Of a stretch of DNA of 64,000 bases, positions 1 to 8,815 are shown piece after piece; positions within the stretch are counted from its first letter, which is position 1; each line of letters opens with the position of its first letter. A program made the position numbers and the translations under genes. Below the pieces are notes generated by a model. The model was not told where the DNA came from and did not search any database. It was given only the letters and a program-made list of their open reading frames with translations. Source of the stretch: Niastella caeni (GTDB taxonomy: Bacteria > Bacteroidota > Bacteroidia > Chitinophagales > Chitinophagaceae); assembly GCF_004834005.1 (NCBI RefSeq), contig NZ_STFF01000008.1, forward strand, positions 62,001 through 126,000. The letters are read 5' to 3'.

Positions 1-1174
1 GCATAAAAAATTGGCGGGCACATTCGCATTTTTTGTTGTTGGATTAACAGCGCAGGCGCAATCTGTAAGCGTTTCGAAGGTATTTGCCGATGCGGAAAAG
101 CAAACGCAGGTAATGCTAACCAGTATTGCCGAAGCAAAAGGAAGCAATCCTGATCTGGTGGCGCCGCGTACCCTGGATAATGGAAAACTAAAACTGGTTG
201 CGTCCAAAGACTGGACCAGTGGTTTTTTTGCCGGTGAATTATGGATGTTGTATGAATTCACGCACAAACCGGAATGGAAATCGAAAGCAGAAGCATTTAC
301 TGCCCTGCTGGAGAAAGAAAAATTTAATGGCGGCACCCATGATATGGGATTTAAAATATACTGCAGTTATGGAACCGGCTATCGCCTTACCAAAGATGCT
401 TCGTATAAAGATGTGATCGTTCAATCGGCAAAAACATTATCAACCCGGTTTAATCCAACTGTGGGTTGTATCCGTTCCTGGGACCATCACAAAGAACAAT
501 GGGGGTACCCGGTTATTATTGATAATATGATGAACCTTGAATTATTGTTTGCGGCAACAAAGCTCACAGGTGATTCTTCTTTTTATAAAATTGCGGTGAG
601 CCATGCCAACACCACTATGAAAAATCATTTCAGGGCCGATTATAGTTCTTATCACGTAATTGATTATGACACGGCAACGGGTAATGTAGTAAAACGAAAT
701 ACGCACCAGGGTTATGCCGATGAATCGGCCTGGTCGCGCGGACAGGCCTGGGGTTTATATGGTTATACCATGTGCTACCGGGAAACAAAAAATCCGGCTT
801 ATCTGAAACAGGCAGAACATATTGCCGCATATATTTTAAATCATCCCAATTTACCGGCAGATAAAATTCCATACTGGGATTTTAATGCACCTAATATTCC
901 TAATGAGCCGCGCGATGTTTCTGCTGCTGGGGTTATGGCCTCCGGCTTGCTTGAACTGGCCAAGTACAGTAAGAATAAAAAAGAGTATTTATCAGTAGCC
1001 AATACCATCTTGCAGAACCTGGCAAAAAGCTACCGTTCACCCATAGGAGAAAATAAAGGCTTTATTATGTTGCACAGCACAGGTTCAAAACCTGCGAATA
1101 GCGAAGTGGATGTGCCATTGAATTATGGCGATTATTATTACCTGGAAGCCTTGCTGAGACAGAATAAGAAATAA
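1..1174 (+). CDS. GH88-family unsaturated uronyl hydrolase (5' end outside window)
   Basis: Removes the 4,5-unsaturated uronic acid left at the non-reducing end of oligosaccharides by polysaccharide lyases. The frame is open from base 2; base 1 would be the last base of an ATG directly before a His-Lys-Lys-Leu start, so probably only two bases are missing. A hydrophobic N-terminus ending in Ala-Gln-Ala-Gln looks like a signal peptide, implying a periplasmic enzyme. Counting from the TTG at 11, Asp111 in HDMGF and Asp171 in VIIDNMMNLE match the two catalytic aspartates of the family, with a similar spacing (60 residues versus 61 in Bacillus unsaturated glucuronyl hydrolase). HQGYADESAWSRGQAW and the length fit GH88 better than GH105. 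Neighbouring beta-helix proteins and uronate catabolism genes agree with this role. The exact substrate cannot be read from the sequence. Confidence 0.87.
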   Translation, partial: HKKLAGTFAFFVVGLTAQAQSVSVSKVFADAEKQTQVMLTSIAEAKGSNPDLVAPRTLDNGKLKLVASKDWTSGFFAGELWMLYEFTHKPEWKSKAEAFTALLEKEKFNGGTHDMGFKIYCSYGTGYRLTKDASYKDVIVQSAKTLSTRFNPTVGCIRSWDHHKEQWGYPVIIDNMMNLELLFAATKLTGDSSFYKIAVSHANTTMKNHFRADYSSYHVIDYDTATGNVVKRNTHQGYADESAWSRGQAWGLYGYTMCYRETKNPAYLKQAEHIAAYILNHPNLPADKIPYWDFNAPNIPNEPRDVSAAGVMASGLLELAKYSKNKKEYLSVANTILQNLAKSYRSPIGENKGFIMLHSTGSKPANSEVDVPLNYGDYYYLEALLRQNKK

Positions 1175-1208
1175 GACAAGCTGTAAATAAATTGAAAACA
1201 TTAAAACA

Positions 1209-1234
1209 GGAAGCTGGTCACCTGATCAGCTTCC
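1209..1234 (+). terminator. Intergenic hairpin, possible weak terminator
   Basis: Perfect 8-bp arms GGAAGCTG and CAGCTTCC enclose a 10-nt loop in the gap after the GH88 gene. No T-run follows, so it may be an RNA-stabilising hairpin rather than an intrinsic terminator. Confidence 0.35.
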
Positions 1235-1297
1235 GATAGGAGGAATGATATAAGAATGCAATAAACCAAACACATTAACCAACAAAAAACCTGTTCT

Positions 1298-4141
1298 ATG
1301 TTTCAGAAAACGATTGCTGCTACCCCGGGCATGCTACAGGCATCCTGGCGAAATGTCTTTTCCTTTCCATTTATCTTCTCATTAATTTCATTTTGTGTTT
1401 TTCTGCAAAGCGCTATAGCGCAGGCTCCGCTGGTGTCATTGCAAAATGGCCAACTGGTGTACAATAAGTATGCGAATGCACGCCAGACAAACGTTGTAAA
1501 CCAGATACCCGATTTTTCCAACAGTGGTTACCGCGGTGGCGGCGTAAGAATTCCAGATGTGGCGGTTGTAAAAACTATTCAACCGATACCGGGGAATTGC
1601 CGTGCGCTAATCCAATCTGCTATTGACAGTGTAGCAGCTTTGCCGGCAGATGCCAATGGCCACCGGGGCGCCATATTGTTAAAAGCAGGTGTTTACCCGG
1701 TTGATAGCTCCCTGTCAATTAGAACAGGCGGTATCGTGTTGCGGGGAGAAGGCAATGGCCTTACCGGAACTGTTTTAATCGCCACCCGGCAGGTGCAACA
1801 CAACTTTATTATTCTGCAAGGCGCGGGGAGCGGGTATGGCGAAGTGAGCGGCAGTCGGGTGCACATTGCTGATGCATACGTGCCTACGGGCACAAAAACC
1901 ATAACCGTTCCGGCTGGTCATTCATTTGCAGTGGGTAATAATATTGTTATACAAAAAACGCCCAATGAGGCCTGGATCGATACCCTGAATATGCGCCAGT
2001 ACGGCTGGACGACTTCTCAATACCGGATCACCTTTGAACGGCAGGTAGTGGCCGTACAAGGCAACACACTCACTTTAAATATTCCCATCGTAGACCCAAT
2101 TGAAGAAACTTACGGCGGAGGTGATGTATACAGATCAAACGTTACCGGCCGCATTCGTGAAATAGGCATAGAAAATATGCGCATTGAATCGGATTTTATT
2201 AGCGATACCAGCGAAAATCATGGCTGGGTGGCCGTATACATGGCCAGGGTTGAAAATAGCTGGGTCAGGAATGTGGTGGTGAAATACTTTGGGAATACGG
2301 CTGTAAGTATGCTGGGTAATTCAAGGTTCAATACGGTGGAAGATTGTGCTATGATAGATCCTAAATCTATTACAACAGGTGGTAGAAAATACTCGTTTAA
2401 TCTGGATGGTTATGCGACAAGTAATTTATTTCAGCGTTGTATGACCTGGGGTGGCCGGCATGATTATGTAAGCGGCGCGCGTGTAACAGGCCCCAATGTA
2501 TTTTTGGATTGTATCTCTGAAAATACGTTCGATGATATTGGGCCGCACCACCGGTACAGTACCGGTTTGCTTTTCGATAATATTTATGGCGGTCGCATGC
2601 GGGTACAGGACCGGGGCGCATCGGGCACAGGGCATGGCTGGGCCGGCGCACAAACCTTATTCTGGAATTGCCGCTCTGTTAGAAGTGATTTTGAAGTGCA
2701 GAGTCCGCCTACTGCCCGCAACTGGGGTATTGGCTGTATTGGACTGGTGCAGGTAAATACCGGTTACTGGGAAAGCTGGGGCACCCATGTATTACCGCGC
2801 AGCCTGTATTTGCAACAATTACAGGAACGAATGGGCATGCAGGCGGTAAATGATATTGCCACGCCGCAGCAAATGCAGGGCACTTTGCGTGATTCGTTGC
2901 GGACAAGAGCTATTAGAATAGCCGGTGAGCCACGTGTTTCTCCTGGTACGGTACCCGGATCTTCTTTTGATTTAACAGATAATGGGAGGATCATTTCTGC
3001 ACAGTATCCCAATACCAATGCCAATGAGGATTATCCCAGACTTATTGATAATAGTTCTCAAACAAAATATTACCGCAGCGGAAGAACGAATTTGTGGGTG
3101 CAGTATCAGTCAACTGTAGCTGCTATTGTAACTTATTATACCATCACATCGGCCAATGATGTTCCTACCCGCGATCCCAGCAACTGGACGCTGGCTGGCT
3201 CGAATGATGGCGTGAACTGGACAACGATCGATACCCGTGCTGGTGAAACCTTCGCTACCCGGTTCCTGAAAAAAACATACCTGATCAATAATAATATGAC
3301 TGCGTATAGTTATTACCGGCTTACCATTACCGGAAATAACGGGCATACAGGTACGCAGTTTGCCGAGTGGGAATTGTTTGAACGGCGGCAGCAAACGATC
3401 ACCCTCAGTGAAATACAAGATAAAACCTATGGGGATGAACCTTTTGAGCTGGTAGCGAGTGCCAGTTCGGGATTACCGGTTACCACTGAATTGATCGCCG
3501 GACCGGGTATTTTGACAGATTCATTTGTAACAATAACCGGAGCAGGCGCCATTACCCTTCGCTTCAGTCAGGCCGGGAATGATAATTACTTCCCGGTGGT
3601 TGTTGAAAAAACGGTCACCGTTAATAAGGCCAACCAAAGCATTTCTTTTTCTGCCATATCGCCGAAATTAAAATACGAACAGGTTCCATTGTCTTCCACT
3701 TCGTCATCGGGTTTGCCGGTAGGATTTACTGTTGTTGCTGGTTCCGGCCAGTTAACAGGCAATACATTGAAATTAACCGGTGAGGGGTTGGTAACCATTC
3801 AGGCCGGGCAGCCGGGCAATGAAAATTATGAAGCAGGTTCACCGGTGCAACAAACCATATTAGTGTTGGGTCTAGGATCGGTGACAGATGAATTTAATTT
3901 GCGAATATTTCCCAATCCAACCCGTGGCGCATTTACTGTACGATTCATTCCGGTGAAAGGAAGGAATTTGTCATTTACTGTTTTTAATAGCAACGGATCT
4001 ATTGCCGGCGCTGCCACCGTTTTGGCGGAAAGCAGTACCCGGGAAGTGCAATTCGATATAGGAGCAAAGCCGAATGGGTTTTATTTTCTGCATGTAACGG
4101 ACGGCCTAAGAAGAGTGGTGCGAATGGTGATAAAGTATTGA
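1298..4141 (+). CDS. T9SS-secreted beta-helix protein with discoidin, Ig-like and sorting domains
   Basis: Probable extracellular polysaccharide-active enzyme, 947 residues. The long hydrophobic N-terminus ends near residue 42 (SAIAQA); an internal Met at residue 12 is an alternative start. Residues about 45-540 form a pectate-lyase-like right-handed beta-helix with an early YPVDSSLSIRTGGIVLRGEG stretch and a conserved core GGRHDYVSGARVTGPNVF followed by DIGPHHRYSTG. Residues about 550-700 resemble an F5/8C discoidin (carbohydrate-binding) domain (SNDGVNWTTID). About 700-860 are two Ig/MBG-like repeats (QTITLSEIQDKTYG and QSISFSAISPKLKY). The last 80 residues, starting near LRIFPNPTRGAF, are a T9SS sorting tail. 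The core is shared with the protein encoded at 5984-7522. Lyase activity is inferred from fold and context; catalytic residues were not identified. Confidence 0.8.
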   Translation: MFQKTIAATPGMLQASWRNVFSFPFIFSLISFCVFLQSAIAQAPLVSLQNGQLVYNKYANARQTNVVNQIPDFSNSGYRGGGVRIPDVAVVKTIQPIPGNCRALIQSAIDSVAALPADANGHRGAILLKAGVYPVDSSLSIRTGGIVLRGEGNGLTGTVLIATRQVQHNFIILQGAGSGYGEVSGSRVHIADAYVPTGTKTITVPAGHSFAVGNNIVIQKTPNEAWIDTLNMRQYGWTTSQYRITFERQVVAVQGNTLTLNIPIVDPIEETYGGGDVYRSNVTGRIREIGIENMRIESDFISDTSENHGWVAVYMARVENSWVRNVVVKYFGNTAVSMLGNSRFNTVEDCAMIDPKSITTGGRKYSFNLDGYATSNLFQRCMTWGGRHDYVSGARVTGPNVFLDCISENTFDDIGPHHRYSTGLLFDNIYGGRMRVQDRGASGTGHGWAGAQTLFWNCRSVRSDFEVQSPPTARNWGIGCIGLVQVNTGYWESWGTHVLPRSLYLQQLQERMGMQAVNDIATPQQMQGTLRDSLRTRAIRIAGEPRVSPGTVPGSSFDLTDNGRIISAQYPNTNANEDYPRLIDNSSQTKYYRSGRTNLWVQYQSTVAAIVTYYTITSANDVPTRDPSNWTLAGSNDGVNWTTIDTRAGETFATRFLKKTYLINNNMTAYSYYRLTITGNNGHTGTQFAEWELFERRQQTITLSEIQDKTYGDEPFELVASASSGLPVTTELIAGPGILTDSFVTITGAGAITLRFSQAGNDNYFPVVVEKTVTVNKANQSISFSAISPKLKYEQVPLSSTSSSGLPVGFTVVAGSGQLTGNTLKLTGEGLVTIQAGQPGNENYEAGSPVQQTILVLGLGSVTDEFNLRIFPNPTRGAFTVRFIPVKGRNLSFTVFNSNGSIAGAATVLAESSTREVQFDIGAKPNGFYFLHVTDGLRRVVRMVIKY

Positions 4142-4245
4142 ATGTAATGCTAAAATAAGTGAATAAATTGCAGGTTACTTTGAAAGAACAGACAGTAATA
4201 TTTGGTTAGTTGCACTATCATATAAAATTTATAATTATAGCCTAT

Positions 4246-5685
4246 ATGAAAAAAGTAGTTTCTGCACTCGTGTTGTTTTGTTGTTTGCTGCATACGGTTT
4301 CTGCACAAACTTCTGCTCAAAGTGTAAGCCGTGACAAGCGTATGGAATGGTGGCGCGAAGCCCGTTTTGGTATGTTCATTCACTGGGGCGTTTACGCTGT
4401 ACCTGCTGGTTATTATAATGGACAGCCCATTAAACGTATTGGTGAATGGATCATGAACCGCGGTAAAATTCCAATGGCCGATTACCAGGCCTTTGCCGCT
4501 TCCTTCAACCCGGTTAAATATGATGCGGATGCCTGGGTGAAATTGGCGAAAGAAGCCGGGATGAAATACATTGTAATTACTGCCAAGCACCACGACGGAT
4601 TTGCCCTGTTTAAATCAAATGCAAGTAAATGGAATATGGTTGACGCTACGCCATATGGCAAAGATCTGCTTAAGCCATTGGCCGAAGCCTGTCGCAAATA
4701 TGGTGTGAAGCTGGGCTTCTATTATTCGCATGCCCAGGACTGGAATAATCCCGGCGGCGCTGCTGCCAGAAGAGTAACCACCGAAGGCTGGGACAATCCT
4801 GATTCTGCTCGAATTGATGCCTATACAGCTGCCAATAGTGGGCATTGGGACCCGGCACAAACAACTAAAACCATGGCCCAATATATTGATGAGGTAGCAG
4901 TACCGCAAGTGAAAGAATTGCTCACCAATTATGGCGATGTGGCTGTGTTGTGGTGGGATACGCCTACCGGCATGACCGATGAGTTTGCTGAAAAACTGAA
5001 TGCAACACTGGCATTGCAACCTGATATCATTACAAACGACCGGTTGAAGCGACCTAATTTCCCCGGAGATTATAAAACACCTGAACAAAGAATTCCGAAA
5101 GAGAGCGAACTGGATGGTAAAGATTGGGAAACCTGTATGACCATGAATGGGACCTGGGGATTCAAAAAAGACGACCATAACTGGAAAAGCACAGAAACAA
5201 TAATCAGGAATCTTTTAGACATTGCTTCGAAAGGCGGTAATTATTTATTGAATATTGGCCCCAAAGCGGATGGCACCTTCCCTGATGAAAGTATTGAACG
5301 CTTAAAACAGGTGGGCGCATGGATGAAAGTAAACGGTGAGGCCATCTATGAAACAAAAGCAAGTCCATTAGCGACATTGTCATGGGGACGTTGCACAAAA
5401 AAAGAAAAGAATGGTAATACCATTTTATACCTGAGTGTTTTTAACTGGCCGGCAGATAAAAAACTCGTTGTGCCCGGTTTGCAACAACCAGTTACTTCGG
5501 CTACGTTACTGGCCACTGGTAAAAAATTGTCTACTGCAAAAGGCAGTGAAGGATTGGTGATCACCCTGCCTGAAACTGCACCTGATGCAATTGCAACGGT
5601 TATAAAAGTTCAGGTGAAAGGAATTGTGGCTGACAAGCGATTTACCGGTGCTGGTGCCAGTGGTCTTGGTAATGTGAAGGAATAG
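4246..5685 (+). CDS. GH29 alpha-L-fucosidase
   Basis: Hydrolyses alpha-linked L-fucose from glycans, most likely in the periplasm. The ATG at 4246 is preferred because it gives a clean signal peptide (MKKVVSALVLFCCLLHTVSAQ); an in-frame TTG lies at 4210. Family landmarks are ARFGMFIHWGVYAVPAG near the N-terminus, ITAKHHDGFALF with the conserved His pair, VLWWDTPTGM where Asp238 (from 4246) is at the expected nucleophile position, and GGNYLLNIGPKADGTFP. A beta-sandwich-like region closes the protein. The length of 479 residues is normal for bacterial GH29. It follows the beta-helix gene by about 100 bp on the same strand and ends before a terminator, so it may be co-transcribed with it. Confidence 0.92.
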   Translation: MKKVVSALVLFCCLLHTVSAQTSAQSVSRDKRMEWWREARFGMFIHWGVYAVPAGYYNGQPIKRIGEWIMNRGKIPMADYQAFAASFNPVKYDADAWVKLAKEAGMKYIVITAKHHDGFALFKSNASKWNMVDATPYGKDLLKPLAEACRKYGVKLGFYYSHAQDWNNPGGAAARRVTTEGWDNPDSARIDAYTAANSGHWDPAQTTKTMAQYIDEVAVPQVKELLTNYGDVAVLWWDTPTGMTDEFAEKLNATLALQPDIITNDRLKRPNFPGDYKTPEQRIPKESELDGKDWETCMTMNGTWGFKKDDHNWKSTETIIRNLLDIASKGGNYLLNIGPKADGTFPDESIERLKQVGAWMKVNGEAIYETKASPLATLSWGRCTKKEKNGNTILYLSVFNWPADKKLVVPGLQQPVTSATLLATGKKLSTAKGSEGLVITLPETAPDAIATVIKVQVKGIVADKRFTGAGASGLGNVKE

Positions 5686-5763
5686 TACAGAAAGAAATTT
5701 ACTGCGTTTTGTATCCTGGATTTTTGAGACCGGAACATTTTGTAAGCGTTTAGTTCGTTAATT

Positions 5764-5800
5764 GGCGGCATTCTGCTATAGCGGGATGCCGCCTTCTTTA
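5764..5800 (+). terminator. Intrinsic terminator after the fucosidase gene
   Basis: Arms GGCGGCAT (5764-5771) and ATGCCGCC (5786-5793) form a perfect 8-bp GC-rich stem followed by CTTCTTTA. The position between two convergent genes fits a transcription stop for the plus-strand group. Confidence 0.7.
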
Positions 5801-5983
5801 GTATGCCCGTATATTTACACTTATTATAATTTCTGCACGTTAAGAAGATCGTGATTAAAGTGAGAGCAGCGTAAGAAATAGTTAAATGAGGAATCAAGAA
5901 TGATAAACAGAGAAATGAAAAAGGCAATTAACTTTCTCATTCCTTATTTCTGCTGGTTTATAATTTTTCATTTCCCTCAATTT

Positions 5984-7522
5984 CTATCTCTTACTTCCGG
6001 TCTCTGGCTTCCTTGCTTTTAATTGTGCTATAAAAAGTGATCCTGGTTGAAGTCCCTGTTTATTCTGCCCTTCCCATTCACCATCAGGACGGCCGGATAA
6101 GCGGCCGGTAAATTTTCCACCCATTAATCCAATGCAATAATTTTTTCCATTGGCCCAGGGGCTTTGAACGGCGGCGCGTTTGGCAGAGCAGTTCCATAAA
6201 ACCTGCGTAACGCCGGCCCAGCCATGACCGCTGCCCCAATTGCCCCTGTCCTGGATGTTTATATCACCATCGGTAATTATATTATCGTAGAGTGTGCCAG
6301 ATGCCCAGCGGTGGTGCGGCCCAATATCAGAATGCGCTTGTTTGGCGGTACAATTATAAAATACATTTGGTCCGCAAACGCGGGCGCCGGTTACATAATC
6401 ATGGCGACCCTCTGTGGTGTGGCAGTTCATGACCAAATTCTGTTGTCCGTCGTTGCAAAATGAATAACGGCGGCCGCCGGTGATCTTTGATTTGGCATCC
6501 AGGCAACGGCTGTTGGTAACAGTGATCCATTTTGCATGATCGCGCAGGTGAACACAGGCATACCCAAAATAGCGGGCTGTAACATTGCGTACCCAGCCAT
6601 TTTCAATTTTATCGAATTGAATGGCCGTCCAGCCATGATCTTCTGCCGTATCGCTGGTAAAAGCAGATTCAAACCGAAGTTGTTCAATGCCAACTTTCGA
6701 CAGGCGGCCGGTAAAACGGGATTGAAAAATAGCGCCGCCTCCATATTGTTTTTCAAGCGACATTACAACGGGGTTATCAATAGTGACCGTATTGCCTTCT
6801 ATTTTCGTGATCTCCCGTTCATAACGCAGGTCGTATTCTTTAGGTTTCCATTTTTTGGTGCCGCCCCGTTCTTCAATGGCATCCATTTGCAGGTCTTTTA
6901 TCCACGCATCGGTCCCGGGACGAAACAAGATTATTTTATCGCCGGCTTTAAAGTTAGTGGCCGATTCAACGTGAAAGGAAGTAGCGCCGGTGGGCACATA
7001 CTCATCGGTGATGGCTACCCGGGAACCGGGCCGTTCTTCCATATTACCGGTTCCTGCAATATCAATCAATGTGCGTTGGGTATTTCCGGTAGCAATAAGT
7101 TTGGTATCCTGTTCTCCCTCGCCTTCACCGCGAAGAACAATGCCGCTGGTTGTAATGCGAAGGGTGCCGGGAATTTTGTACACTCCTTTTTTTAAAAGAA
7201 TGGTACCCCGAAAACCATTTTTATCGGGCGTACGACTGGCTATTTCATCAATAGCGTTTTGTATAATGGATTGGCTATTCTCATCACTTGCCGAAATGGT
7301 TTTTACCACCGGTACATCGGGGATCGGCTGATCGCCCTGGTAATAACCTACTTTGCTGAAATCAGGAATGGTATTGCCTTTTTCATCCGGATGATATTGT
7401 ATGGTTCCGCTGGGGGCAACGGAAACAAATTTCGATTCCCACTTATCGGCCGGCGATTGAAAACTGAAAGTAAGGGCAATAATGGTTGGGACAACAACAT
7501 GTTGTCGAAGGTGAATGGTCAT
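5984..7522 (-). CDS. Secreted right-handed beta-helix protein, pectate-lyase-like
   Basis: Probable polysaccharide lyase or related glycan-active enzyme, 512 residues. The N-terminus has a hydrophobic segment (VVVPTIIALTFSF) that can act as a signal peptide. The body is a pectate-lyase-type beta-helix: GTILLKKGVYKIPGTLRI, SGIVLRGEGEG, then EGRHDYVTGARVCGPNVF and DIGPHHRWASGTLYDN. These last blocks are nearly the same as in the protein at 1298-4141, so the two are paralogues of one family, but this one lacks the discoidin, Ig-like and T9SS tail modules. It therefore probably stays in the periplasm or is exported differently. The stop lies 14 bp from the AraC gene end to start spacing on the same strand, so it may be co-transcribed downstream of that regulator gene. 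Exact substrate unknown. Confidence 0.75.
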   Translation of the reverse strand: MTIHLRQHVVVPTIIALTFSFQSPADKWESKFVSVAPSGTIQYHPDEKGNTIPDFSKVGYYQGDQPIPDVPVVKTISASDENSQSIIQNAIDEIASRTPDKNGFRGTILLKKGVYKIPGTLRITTSGIVLRGEGEGEQDTKLIATGNTQRTLIDIAGTGNMEERPGSRVAITDEYVPTGATSFHVESATNFKAGDKIILFRPGTDAWIKDLQMDAIEERGGTKKWKPKEYDLRYEREITKIEGNTVTIDNPVVMSLEKQYGGGAIFQSRFTGRLSKVGIEQLRFESAFTSDTAEDHGWTAIQFDKIENGWVRNVTARYFGYACVHLRDHAKWITVTNSRCLDAKSKITGGRRYSFCNDGQQNLVMNCHTTEGRHDYVTGARVCGPNVFYNCTAKQAHSDIGPHHRWASGTLYDNIITDGDINIQDRGNWGSGHGWAGVTQVLWNCSAKRAAVQSPWANGKNYCIGLMGGKFTGRLSGRPDGEWEGQNKQGLQPGSLFIAQLKARKPETGSKR

Positions 7523-7536
7523 GGCTATATGAGGAA

Positions 7537-8409
7537 CTATTGTTTTTGAATAAATTCTTTCTGATAGTTCAGCGGGCTTTTACCCGTTATGAGCTTGAAA
7601 TATTTATGAAAACTGGTGAAATTATTGAATCCGCTTTCAAAGCAAAGTTGCTTGATGCTCATTTTGTTTTCGATCAACAGTTTGCAAGCGTATCCCACCC
7701 GTACTTCAATAAGAAATTGCGAAAACGTTTTCCTTGTTTTCGATTTAAAATAGCGGCAAAATGAGTTAGGGCTGATGTTTGCCACCGATGCAATTTCATC
7801 TAACTGGATCGGGCGTTTGAAGTTTTTTAATGAGAAATCATAAATGGCATTGATGCGGTCGTTTTCAGTATCCAGTACATCGTGCTTGAAGCCGATAGAT
7901 GAAAGCGGCACCAACTGTTTACATTCGGCAATGGCGGTTAATGCTTCGGTGAGCAGCATTATGCGGTGCGGCCCTTCGGTATGTAACAGCACATCCAGGA
8001 ATTCTGCTACTACCGTTCGGGTTTTACCGGTGATCTGTAACCCGCGTTTCGCCGCCTCCAGTATATTTTTGATCTTAATATTTTCCGGAAGTTGCAGAAA
8101 CGCTTCACCCCAGAAGTTCTCACAAAAATGACAAACCCGAACATCTGCGGTTGAGGCTACATTTTCATCGAAATAGGAATCGCTGAAACGCCAGTAATGC
8201 GGCAAGCCTGAGCCTACCAGCACCACATCGCCTGACTTGAATTGTTTAATGTTATCTCCAATGAACTGGGTGCCTTCTCCTTTTCTGAAATGAATAAGCT
8301 CAACTTCCTGATGGTAGTGCCAGCGGTTGTTGATGTAAGGCACAAGATCCTGCCGAACGCTGAAGGAATGGCGGATTTCTTTGGTTACTTTTAAAAGCTG
8401 GGGACGCAT
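7537..8409 (-). CDS. AraC-family transcriptional regulator with cupin sensor domain
   Basis: DNA-binding regulator of 290 residues. Residues about 20-100 carry a cupin-type sensing domain (HYHQEVELIHFRKGEGTQFIGDN, with the motif split by conserved His and Glu), as in sugar-responsive AraC proteins. Residues about 185-285 hold the paired helix-turn-helix: IQLDEIASVANISPNSFCRYFK and IKQLCFESGFNNFTSFHKYFK, ending with the typical GKSPLNYQ. It is encoded just upstream of the beta-helix gene on the same strand and is divergent from the altronate dehydratase gene, so both are natural candidate targets. The inducing sugar is not known. Confidence 0.9.
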   Translation of the reverse strand: MRPQLLKVTKEIRHSFSVRQDLVPYINNRWHYHQEVELIHFRKGEGTQFIGDNIKQFKSGDVVLVGSGLPHYWRFSDSYFDENVASTADVRVCHFCENFWGEAFLQLPENIKIKNILEAAKRGLQITGKTRTVVAEFLDVLLHTEGPHRIMLLTEALTAIAECKQLVPLSSIGFKHDVLDTENDRINAIYDFSLKNFKRPIQLDEIASVANISPNSFCRYFKSKTRKTFSQFLIEVRVGYACKLLIENKMSIKQLCFESGFNNFTSFHKYFKLITGKSPLNYQKEFIQKQ

Positions 8410-8815
8410 TGATTAAGCTATTTTTACTTCAAATGGCAAATAATTCTACAATCAGAGGTAAATTAGGTTAACTTTTAGGGGTAACGTAAAAAATCTACGC
8501 TAACGTTTCCGTAACTGTTGCGTGTTTCAACTTCGTGTTTAGTATACATTATCCTTAACCCCCATTACCATAATAATAAAGACACTGCCGGGCGCAACAA
8601 GGGGCTAATAGGTATGGTAAAATTGATGAATAATTAGACAAATTGCCGGAATCTGCATTTGTGCAAAACCTTAATATTTGCTTATTAAACTGTTCTATTA
8701 AAAAGGCGTAGGTTAATTTTTGCAACTATTCTTTCCTGTATAACATTTCTGTTGACAAGCATAACCATATTAAAGGCCGGAATTACGGAATTTAAAAATA
8801 TTAAAACAAATCACT
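8410..8815. promoter_or_regulatory. Divergent intergenic region between araC-type gene and uxaA
   Basis: This 406-bp A/T-rich gap must hold the promoters of both divergent genes. It contains a cluster of TAACG-type words around 8480-8520 (GTAACGT, then CTAACGTTTCCGTAAC) that could be an operator. No exact copy of the Bacteroidota sigma consensus TAnnTTTG was found at a convincing position. No coding potential was seen. Confidence 0.4.

Noticed and set aside
4615..5178. Long reverse-strand open frame within the fucosidase gene
   Set aside because: It lies entirely inside a clearly conserved GH29 gene and has no recognisable features.
6536..7195. 219-codon plus-strand open frame inside the beta-helix gene
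   Set aside because: It is antisense to a conserved beta-helix coding frame and the translation has no domain; a shadow frame.
8410..8815. Canonical Bacteroidota promoter (TTTG and TAnnTTTG)
   Set aside because: TAATATTTG and TAATTTTTG words occur, but the spacing inside the -7 element is off by one base, so no site was called.
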